Below, in pieces: positions 13,101-25,100 of a stretch of 64,000 nucleotides of DNA (the first letter of the stretch is position 1; each line of letters opens with the position of its first letter). Origin of the DNA: Mactra quadrangularis (Eukaryota > Mollusca > Bivalvia > Venerida > Mactridae). The notes beneath the pieces were generated by a model. The model saw nothing but the letters and a program-made list of their open reading frames with translations. It did no database searches and was not told the origin of the DNA. Location of the stretch: positions 38,516,887-38,580,886 of the forward strand of contig CM046299.1 of assembly GCA_025267735.1 (NCBI GenBank), in the 5' to 3' direction. A program made the position numbers and the translations under genes.

Positions 13101-16100
13101 TTTACAGAAGAAATCAAATGAAGTGTATCTAATGAAGTAAATAATGTAGCAGAGGTATAATACGGCACTTGTACGACCTTGCCATTCAAGCTAGCTTTTA
13201 TGGTGACATGGTAGAGTGTCCCCTTACGACTCTAGAGGTTGTGGGTTCGAATCTCAGTTCGAACCATGGATTTTTATCCAGTTACATTTGGCGCCCAACC
13301 TAAATAACCCACTAGGAATTGTGTGATTGCACCCTTAGATAGTCCCACAGACAATCGAGCTCCAAGAATTTGAGGACAAATTCTGTTAAGGAGGGGGTGT
13401 GTGTAGCAGAGGTATAATACGACACTTGTACTACCTCGCCTTCAAGCTAGCTTTTATGGCAACGTGATACAAACATATACAATAAGTTTCATTTGTATGT
13501 GACCAAGTTTGTCTGACTACATACTTAATGAATCTATTTTTACATTACTAACAAGTCAAATGATCAACATGGTTTAAGCTTTTTATTGTCAATTTTCAGT
13601 TAAAAGGTAGCACTGCAAGTTTTTGTTATCAAAAACCATTTCTGCAAATGGGAAACAAACAAAAATACAAGCAGGCACTATATTACTAATCAGTCATAGT
13701 CATTTCATCAACTTTTTTGCTGTTAATATTTATACTTTTACAAGTACTAAATAGAAACACAATAAATTTAAAACATGGGTCAGTAGCACAGGGCTTGGAA
13801 TCTCATGTCCCGAAGGGGGTACAGGTTCGAATCCCACCCGGGGAGGTTATACCCTTCCATGAAAATTTGACAATAATGTCAATTTTCCTCCATTGATTAG
13901 ATATATGGAGAAGTTTCCAGCCTTGTGGGTCCAGGAAAGCTAGGTTAGGTGCACTTGACCCCGCAAAATGACCTATATTGTGTTGAGCCCAGGAAAAACA
14001 AAACAAAAACAATATATTTAAACCTACTTGATTTCAAGCATAAAGTTTATACTAAGCTATAATAAACACTTACTTTGATTCATAATGAAGGCTACAGCTT
14101 GATCTCCCAATGTATCATATAAGGCAACGGGTACAAATGTGTAAGCACAACATGCTCGTTCTGTAATAACCCACTACAAGACACATAAATATGTTAAGTT
14201 AATTAACAGAAAGATGATGATGATGGTGGTGGTGATGATGGTGGCGATGATGGTGATGATGATAATGATGATGGTGATAATGATGGTGATAGTGCTAGTG
14301 ATGGTGCTGGTGGCAATGATGGTGATGATGATGATGGTGGTGATGATAATGATGATGATGATTATTATAATTATTATAATTGTGCCAAAGGCTATGATAA
14401 TGATTATGATGATGGTAAAGATGATGATAATTAAACCCCTTACAAAGGGATAGAAATAGAACAAATCTAATAAACAGGCGCGTATCTACCATTACGCACT
14501 TTACGCACGTGCGTAACCTCATTTCCAAAAATCGAAAATCTAAAAGTGCCAAAAACACTGAGAAATTGGATGCCTAACCCGCTTTAGGTATTATTTGACT
14601 CGAATGTGATAATTTTACTCCATGAAAATGTCATATAAAATAGGTAATATTGAGCAATACACTAATTAATCACTATGTCTTTTTATGCACACCAAAACTT
14701 CTTTCAAAACTGATTGATTGAAAAAGGAAAGCAACCGTATTGGTATAAGCAAGGGCAGTTGGTAATTTTTGACTTATAACTCAGTAGTTGCAGAGACATA
14801 GTATCTGGTGTAAACATTTATTAAATTTTACGCTTTAATATAACGCATGTTAACTTGATATAACAATGAATAAAGTAAGGGGAAACGCAGTCCAATTTTT
14901 TAATGAAGGGGGTATCTCGGGAAAACTTGATGGTTATTTACCCTAAATAATAAGTAAAATGTATTGCAGTTTAGTCCATTTGTTCTCAACTATCAAAGTT
15001 GAACAATTTCACGGGGACTGAATGCAAACTATCACAATATCACGAGAATGAGATCAACAACACGACGTCACGGTGAATTTATTTATCTTTGACAGTTGAG
15101 AAACAACAAACTTGTTTAATATGTCACTAACATGAAAGCATACGGTACATATTATTTGAATGCAGTTACATCTACTTTTAAAGAACTAGACTATATAATA
15201 GACTTTGATGTTTTTAACAGTATGCAATTATTCAACATTGGATTTATTGACTCATCGGGTTTTTAAAGTTTTTTTTAATCAAACTCAATGCACATTCTTA
15301 TAGATTTCCATTAATATTTAACAAACTTAATGTTCACCTTCTTAAAGGATCGCTGACATAATGAATAAGAAATGTATTCCTAAAAAACAAGACTCATGAC
15401 CAGAACAAATTAAAAGAACATCTACATTATTATATGATTAGGAATCATACTTATAATCCATACAATGTTTATTTTGGCATACAAATCCTTGATATTTACC
15501 AAAAGTTAAACATGCATTTTTTAAGAAGAAAAAACATGTATAGTGGGCATTCGTAGCCCTTGAATCACACTCACCACAAGTTTTTACGATCTCAAAAGTA
15601 ATATATTAATTACAAATGCTGTCTTAAATCAATTTACTGAAATAGTGTTTCAATGCGAAATTATTTTTATCAAAAAATTGTTTACATTTCAATACCGAAA
15701 GTGCATAACACAGAACTGTGGCCGCACACCATCAGCCTCTGTTTTCTTATGTATTGTATATTTATATGCTATTGACATCAAAACAACATAAGTAAGATTA
15801 TGTCGTGTGAAAATATGTCTTATTTTTACTGCACATCATACCTTTTTATCTAATATAGATCTAAGACAAAAAACAGTGAGCGAATTTATAATGTAGGAAT
15901 GTTGAGTAGCATTTGACTGATTTCAACGTGTTGATTAAAACCATGATTAACAATTTGTCATTCATCTGCATACACTTTCTTTAAGGTTATTATGTTTGAT
16001 ACAGTTTCTATTGTTTGTAAATGCATGGAATCATGTTAACGTATTGTTATATTAAATTCAAAATGTTCACTTTTTATTTGCCCGCTTGAAAATTGCAGAT

Positions 16101-19100
16101 TTCATAAAAATAGGATGGAAAGAAGAATATTTCTGTAGTCTAATTAGCTTACAAGCGGTCGCAAAAATATCACCAAAATGCATCTTAGCCAAAAAGTATT
16201 TCCATGGGCAGGCGCGTATCTAGGCCAATTTTGAGGTTACGCACATGACCCCCATGGAAATACTTTTTGGCTAAGATGCATTTTGGTGATATTTTTGATG
16301 AATGACAAATTGTTAATCATGGTTTTAATCAACACGTTGAAATCAGTCAAATGCTACTCAACATTCCTACATTATAAATTCGCTCACTGTTTTTTGTCTT
16401 AGATCTATATTAGATAAAAAGGTATGATGTGCAGTAAAAATAAGACATATTTTCACACGACATAATCTTACTTATGTTGTTTTGATGTCAATAGCATATA
16501 AATATACAATACATAAGAAAACAGAGGCTGATGGTGTGCGGCCACAGTTCTGTGTTATGCACTTTCGGTATTGAAATGTAAACAATTTTTTGATAAAAAT
16601 AATTTCGCATTGAAACACTATTTCAGTAAATTGATTTAAGACAGCATTTGTAATTAATATATTACTTTTGAGATCGTAAAAACTTGTGGTGAGTGTGATT
16701 CAAGGGCTACGAATGCCCACTATACATGTTTTTTCTTCTTAAAAAATGCATGTTTAACTTTTGGTAAATATCAAGGATTTGTATGCCAAAATAAACATTG
16801 TATGGATTATAAGTATGATTCCTAATCATATAATAATGTAGATGTTCTTTTAATTTGTTCTGGTCATGAGTCTTGTTTTTTAGGAATACATTTCTTATTC
16901 ATTATGCCAGCGATCCTTTAAGAAGGTGAACATTAAGTTTGTTAAATATTAATGGAAATCTATAAGAATGTGCATTGAGTTTGATTAAAAAAAACTTTAA
17001 AAACCGATGAGTCAATAAATCCAATGTTGAATAATTGCATACTGTTAAAAACATCAAAGTCTATTATATAGTCTAGTTCTTTAAAAGTAGATGTAACTGC
17101 ATTCAAATAATATGTACCGTATGCTTTCATGTTAGTGACATATTAAACAAGTTTGTTGTTTCTCAACTGTCAAAGATAAATAAATTCACCGTGACGTCGT
17201 GTTGTTGATCTCATTCTCGTGATATTGTGATAGTTTGCATTCAGTCCCCGTGAAATTGTTCAACTTTGATAGTTGAGAACAAATGGACTAAACTGCAATA
17301 CATTTTACTTATTATTTAGGGTAAATAACCATCAAGTTTTCCCGAGATACCCCCTTCATTAAAAAATTGGACTGCGTTTCCCCTTACTTTATTCATTGTT
17401 ATATCAAGTTAACATGCGTTATATTAAAGCGTAAAATTTAATAAATGTTTACACCAGATACTATGTCTCTGCAACTACTGAGTTATAAGTCAAAAATTAC
17501 CAACTGCCCTTGCTTATACCAATACGGTTGCTTTCCTTTTTCAATCAATCAGTTTTGAAAGAAGTTTTGGTGTGCATAAAAAGACATAGTGATTAATTAG
17601 TGTATTGCTCAATATTACCTATTTTATATGACATTTTCATGGATAGTGGGGTCGATAAGTGTCATTTTTCACGACAATCTTTCACTTAGTGATACAAGCA
17701 CCAAATTTGGTACAGTTGTTGTAAATAGTGTGTAGTTTACAAAAAGCACGATTTCCACCTCGAAATTCAAGATGGCCGCCATTTTTTTCAAAATGGCCGC
17801 CGATGATAGGGATTTTTGTCCTGTTCATATAAAATAGCCTTTTTAATTATTTTTATTTAGTAATTATCAATATAATTTCAATATTTTATGACAAATAAAC
17901 AATTCTGTTAAATTCTTTAAAATAAAATCCAATTAATGGCTGTCAATTCAAAATGGCGGCCATTACAAGACGCCAAATAATTTTATATACTAACGCTTTT
18001 TCTCAGACGAAATTCATTGCAGTTAATTGATTCAGAACATTTCTCATTTATTGGACTATATCTCAAAGTAAAACCAGTGCATCTGGTGACATCACTACAA
18101 TGAAACCTAGGCATCATTCGTGGTTCCGGTTCGAAAACATTACATATACGACCGCCTGTGCTTTGATACTCAGCATGTATATCAGTGTCAGTTTAAAGTG
18201 TGCTAGTTGCTGTATTGGCACATGATATTTTTCTCTGTTTGTGTGCTGTTGAAATCAAACAGATTTCTGTACATTATACTAAAAAGTCTCAAATGTTATC
18301 GAATCAACCCCTATTAATATTATATAACTATCGTTAGTCAACGTGAGGGAGCCAATGGTAACAGGGTTTAAGTTACCACAATGGTGTACAGCTTACACGG
18401 AATTTAGATAATACTGCATGAGTCATTGAGTTAGATGTAGGGTACTCTTTCCATTGACACATATTTAGGAATGATGATCCCGGACAACTATGAATTAAAT
18501 TCAGCGGCGTTCGTGTCAATTAGTACAAATCAGAAATTAATCCGTTATCATCCATGACTACGGTTTGAATCCAAAAACTGCTATGACAAAATATTTATAA
18601 AGTATTACATGTCTCAATAGCTACAATCCATTTTTGTCAGTATCCAACCGATTTCCTTCTTCTGTAAATGTGTGGCCAAGATTTTAGAAGTATATGCAGA
18701 CAGTTGTACATTGTATCCCATATCTCAATGTTATTTACAGAAAGGCAGTAAAAAGATTAACTGTAAAGCAGGAAATGTCTACAAAAATCCATCATGTATT
18801 TCTATAACAACCGATTTAGACTAGTGCTGCTGTCTCTATCTGACAAAGTTTATGTCTCCCCCAAATTGTTAGTAGCTCAAATGAATATTCTAAAATAACT
18901 CCAAGTATACCACCCTTTCATAGGACATTTCAGATTGTTTTTAGGTTTAATCCATCTTGATCAGACGATTAAGCTTGTATTAATGAAGCTTTGTAATGCA
19001 ATAGTTCAAAGTATCACAAAACTTCCTTCATCAAATGATTACTATTTATTACTATTATATCTAACAGCTAGAAAACGAATAGCCTAACAGACTAGTCATT

Positions 19101-22100
19101 CGTAGCCACACAAACTGACACTAGCAAACTATACAGGTCAGACATATCAGCTGGCCAATACTTTTCAGACTGCGGTCATAATCCCCGACTATCAGCATAT
19201 TTCCGACGCAACTGTTATTTATGGATTCTTGCTCGTATATTCTGATTCTCAGAAAGCATTAAGGGCCTTTGGATAATATGTTTTTAAAGATTTAATTCCA
19301 TAGGTGCATGCATATGTCTCGAAATATAACAGGACATACACATGTAATTAGTTTCGATGTTTACGAGGGTCAGTTAGAGACAAACGTGAGCGCCATAGAG
19401 AAGCACTCAAAACAAATTTACGACCAAATTGGCAGAAAATTGTACGTGGTAGTGACAACAAGACCGAACTACATTGGGTTCTGATCCGACAAAATACTTA
19501 CCATGTGTTTTTGTTATGTTGTTGTTGTGACAAAATGTGAGATTGCATCTATTTGTTTCTACAATAGAATGAATCCTTGTAATCACGAAGAATCATATTC
19601 AAGCCACTTTATACTATAAAGCAACAGGCAAACCTTTTTTATAATAAAGCATGTGTGACTGATGCTGTAAATAAACGTGTTTCTATCACTAAAAAGGTGC
19701 AGATTTTATAAACCTTGGATTGAGTTTGGTCTAGGATAGTCAATTAGGAGGTTACCAATACACAGAATGACGGCTCAGAAAAATCTAATAGAATAATGTT
19801 CTTTCACGATTTTACTTGTAGTCATTTTTTTTTGAAAAAGCTAAGTCAACATTTAGCAGACATGATCAAGATTTCAAAGCACTCTAGAAATTTGTCATAA
19901 TTATGCGCGATTAGAACAGTCTTATAGACAATGTTGCGACGCTAGGCTTGACTTGTCTGTCCAAGAGCAAATATCCTATAATGCAATTTCACATACAAGG
20001 GCGTCTTTCTATGAACAAATCAAAAGTTCTGTCTTCACGCTGCGTGTATTTTTGGTCAATCGATGGTTATCAAGATCAAATCCAGTCGACTGGCTCTGGT
20101 AAAACAGTAGCGAATGACAAGAGCTATTGGCCAACCTTTCACCGATTGCCAAAAGTTTTCATCAGTTAACTTAATGTGGTGACAAAAGGGAATGTCATGA
20201 GCGATTCAAATGCTATCGAGTCGGTTTTAAATGAACTCGTTTGTGCGCTTGCATGTGCAAATAATGAAATCATCACAGACTAAACCATCTATGTTTGCGT
20301 TCATATAATTATTACAACAATATTGAAACTATCTTTACGATCTTGACCTTAAATTGTTGACTTCTAGACATGTGTGCATCACGCATTATTGTTAAAACTT
20401 TAGTTTTTGACTAGGATTATGAGAATCCTTGCTTCATTTTCGTGAATTGTGTTAAATTTCTGATAAAATCACTTTATATATATACCTTCTCATGTGACAT
20501 TGACCTTTGACATACACAACATGTGGACAACATTAAGCATAAACATAGTAAACAATTGATAAAGGCAATCCAACACATGTATTCATATTTCAATGTTATA
20601 AAGTAATTTATATTTAATTAGTATTTACGGGGCATTAACATCCTCCTTGGATCAAGGTCAAGGTCACGGTAAATGTCAATTTATGTTTATAAATATTTGT
20701 CAAAGATTCTATCAAGTTAATTTGAATAATAACTATTTTCTATTTGCATCTTCAACCCTACATGATCATTAAAATGATTCAAAAAGTTTGAAACAACTTT
20801 CTCATGTATGTTACCTTTACCATGACCTTGACCTTGACCTTGGAAGTATAACACATGATGTAAATCAATGTCTTAACTTGGTTAACATTTGTAGAATTCA
20901 AAAACACTATAACGTATCATCCTATAATACATTCAAAGCGGTAAAAAGAAGTTTAGTCGCTTTGGGATACTGATTTCCAGGCGCATGCGCAGAAACGACG
21001 GCCATCTTGAATTTCGAAGTGGAAATCGTGCTTTTTGTGAATGGTAGACCATGCAGGTCATCTGTGCCAACTTTGGTGCTTGTATCACCAAGTGAAAGAT
21101 TGTTGCAGTTATCGACCCCACTAGGAGTAAAATTATCACATTCGAGTCAAATAATACCTAAAGCGGGTTAGGCATCCAATTTCTCAGTGTTTTTGGCACT
21201 TTTAGATTTTCGATTTTTGGAAATGAGGTTACGCACGTGCGTAAAGTGCGTAATGGTAGATACACGCCTGTCCATGGGGGTCATGCCCCCGGACCCTTTA
21301 ACACTGTGCGTAACCTCAAAATTGGCCTAGATACGCGCCTGCTAATAAATCAAATGATGATGATGATGAAGTAATAATAATTCTCTAAAAATATTAATGG
21401 TGGATGAACCAAAGTAATATCATCTATAAATAATACAGTCATTATATCTGACATATAATTGTGAGTGGAGATCATATGGCACCAAAACACAAGCAACCTT
21501 TTCTCAAACACTAGCCTAATTCATTATGCATATAATGCAGTAGAGGGTGAAAATATCATACTATCAATTATATGTAATTTTAACTAGCATGCATCAATTG
21601 ACATTAAGCTGAGGCTACCATAACCACACCCTTAGACAAGTGACCAATTTGTTTATCAAAGTAATCCTTTGTGTCAAAAGACATGTGGCTATGTTTTGTC
21701 CAAGTATATGCTAATCTTTCATTTGTGAACTTAATGAATATTTAGAAATGGGAGGTCCTACATAATGTCAATTTTCACTAGTCCTGGCTTAATGAGTTAA
21801 GGCCAAGACCAAAATTGTAACACATAATGAGACAAAGAGTATCATCAAAACCATCTACAAGTATCAATATAACACCACAAACCTCATTTCTATTTTGACT
21901 AAATATTCCAATAATATCATCTTGTTTACTTTTCATACCATTATCTAACATCCATGAACCAAATGCTAATGATTGGTCATATACCTGAAACAATAATAAT
22001 AACTATTATAATAACAACATCAATACCAGTAACAACAATATCAATAATAATAACAACACCAACATCAATAACAGTAACAACAATATCAATAATAATAACA

Positions 22101-25100
22101 ACACCAACATCAATAACACAATTACAACAAAACCATTAATAACAACACCAATATCAATGTTAATAATAACAATACTAATAACAATAATAACAACATCAAT
22201 AACAACAATAATGTCAACAATAACAACAGCAACATATCAATAACAATAATGATAATAAAAAAATAAATAATCATAATAATAATGATTATAACAAAAACAA
22301 GTGCTTGCATTTTACCTTGGCAATGCTATTAGCTTTTTGTTTTAAATATGTTTGTGAATTTTCGCAACATTGTAGAGACAATTTGTTATTGTTTGTTTTT
22401 ATAGTGCGTATAAAAAAACAAAACGTGTTTTGGTAAACATAAAAAATGAGACTATTCATTTCAGGGGTAGGCAGTATTGTAAATAAAATTTGTGTAATTC
22501 ATTTTAACAAAATTAACATGGTTAATAAACAACCACCACTTGGTAAATCATGCTTGTTATGGTAGAATGCTTTCCATTACGTCATCAACCAAGACACCGT
22601 AAAACATATCACAATTGTTTATTTTAAAGCCATCCTGGGCATCCCTCGTCGTGGGTTAGTTCATTGTATTGTTATTATAAACAGTGTTTTGTTTTTTTGT
22701 TCGAACTATACATAAATCAGATGGAGGAAGTGAGAGCTTAGTGCACCCTAAAACCTGGTTTAAAACCCTACTGGCATATAATTTGCTTCTGTCTGTTTCA
22801 AGTCAGAATACTTTAAGGTTGTTGTTTTTGTGATATATTTGTGGGGTCCTTTTTTTATAACAAAAGTTAAAAATCTAGACAGTGGCCTTGCTTCAAAATT
22901 GGTTATTATTGTTTAAATAGAACAATATGAATTATAAACTATACAATAATGTAAGGTACAAACCTCTTGATAAGATAACCACACAAATTCAGCATTTGGT
23001 CCAGATCTTGTACCCAGACATGGTCCATTCTCTGTAATCAACAATAAATAGTACAGTATCTATTCACTTACTTCTTAACCAAACGTATGTTAATATAATA
23101 ATCCATTAAAGCAAAAAGGTATCAACTTATATAACATAAAAACAAGTTGGTAACTTTTTGTATTAAGGGGTGAATTATATCGAGGGTTTGACCGAAACCT
23201 GTCGTAACTAACATATTTTTCAAAAATGACTTTTTGATAAATTTGGCTTTAGAAATGCCAAATACATGTTTCTACCAAATTTCATCAAAATATTCCATTT
23301 ATAAAGTACATAATAGCAAAAAATGGTTACAGAATAATATAAAAGAAAATGTTAAACAATTTTTTGCTTCTCCTGAAAAATTTTGAAAATATGAGTCATG
23401 ACAGTTTCCGTCAACCCTCGATATAGGCATCAAAAACAAAGGTATTTACAGTCACCATCTTACCTACACAATTTGGTTTCATTCAAAACTTAAATACCCT
23501 TCCAAAGAAAGCAAGCAACCTGTGTGGATGAAAAGCAACAAAAATGTCAAACATACATGTCTCAGCCTGGAGTTAAAAATGGAAAAAAAACATTGAGTCT
23601 TATTACTTTCAGAGACTGAAAATATGCTTTCCTGACACCATTACCACTTTTCTGCGATCAATGACCCTTATTTTTTCTGAAAATGAAGGGAGCTGCATTC
23701 ACTTCAAACCATAGGCAAGGGGGGGGGGGAATTGGCACATCTCTCCTTTCTTACGCCCTGAGGAATAATTTGATCTTTAACTGAAACTCATTAAATCCAG
23801 TGAAAGAAATAATCTTAAGGTCTATGGTGTCCATGTTGAAGAGGGCTTAAAACACAGGATTGATCAGAAAAGGGTTAACTGTTTTCAATGCAATAAAAGA
23901 TGGTCCCTTATATATTAATGCATACAGTTTGCCAATATTTTATATGCCAAAAATGATTTTTCTTCAAGGTTTACATTTAAAACATGAATAAGATAAAATA
24001 ATTCTAAATTTCTTAGTAATGTTTTCATTTCTCATACCAACATAAATTAAGCATGTAACTTGATATGTTATTTGGAACATTTCTGGAGAAATCTGCAGAA
24101 TGTTTTGTCTGAGATTTCTGAATTTCACCTTGAAGCTTATTTATCTAGCAAAACCTCAAAGAATGGTGCAAATCACCTGATTTCAATATTCTTTAGTCAT
24201 ATTGCAGCAATCAATTGTAACCCGGGTCAATAGCCTAGTTGGTAGCGCGCCAGGATTAAGAAGTTCATGTCCCTAAGGGAGTACGCGTTTGAATCCCATC
24301 CGGGGAGGTTACCGTTGTAATAGTCAGTTTTTTCCCCCGCCCAGTTTTTCCCCCGGGGAAGAAATGGGCTGGCCTGGTTTTTCCCCCGGGGAAGAACTGG
24401 GCCGGCCTGGTTTTTCCCCCGGGGAAAGAACTGACTAGTCAGTTTCTTCCCCCCCAGTCAGTTTTTTCCCCCACCCAAGTTAAAATTTTGACTACATAAT
24501 TTTTTCATCTTTTCTAATATAATGTATTTATATTAAATATTTATGATATTAAATCAGTTTTTTACTGTCTCGGAACTGCTAATTTAGTCTTTTTCATGCT
24601 TCACTGAATTCCAATATTTCACAACACCTCAGGCTCTTAACCTATTTCCATCATTATATTTCATCATTTTAATATAAAACTAGCTACAAATGATAATTAA
24701 AAGCAAATATTACTCATCAAGGTTTTTATATCAACAAGTAAGACATGAAACCATAAACATGGTGACAGTCAGACGGGGGGAAAAAAAGACCGACCCAGTC
24801 AGTTTACCCTTCCATGAAAATTAAGCAAAAATGTAAATTATCCTCCATTGGTATGATAAATAGAGAAGTTTCTGGCCTTGTGGAAGGGTAGGTGAGTGCT
24901 GGTTATAGACAAGGGTCCAGGAAAGCTAGGTTAGGTGCGCTGGATGCCGTAAAATGACCTAAATTGTGTTGACACGGCATTAAACCTAGTAAAAACAAGA
25001 GCTCCGCTGGGTGGGGCATTATACGCCCGTGTGCAGTCCATGCTGTGTTCTATCTCATATGAAGTCCCTGTGACCTTGATAAATGACCCCTGGATATCAG

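Larger units (their letters stand above)
14475..21341. mobile_element. Outer hAT-type element (copy 1) carrying nested insertions
   Basis: Starts CAGGCGCGTATCTACC (14475) and ends with the complement of CAGGCGCGTATCTAGG (21341). It is flanked by perfect 8-base duplications CTAATAAA (14467-14474 and 21342-21349), the hAT signature. Its own sequence is 14475-16208 plus 21279-21341, about 1.8 kb, without any transposase ORF, so it is non-autonomous. It is interrupted by copy 2 at 16209-21270. It lies in the ACSL intron between exons 14173 and 21883. Confidence 0.9.

Noticed and set aside
14174..14558. Poly-Met, poly-Ile and poly-His open frames
   Set aside because: They are the frames of one trinucleotide microsatellite on both strands.
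14475..21341. Palindrome as an assembly artefact or inverted duplication
   Set aside because: Each boundary has its own perfect 8-bp duplication and the copies differ by defined indels, so nested insertion explains it better.
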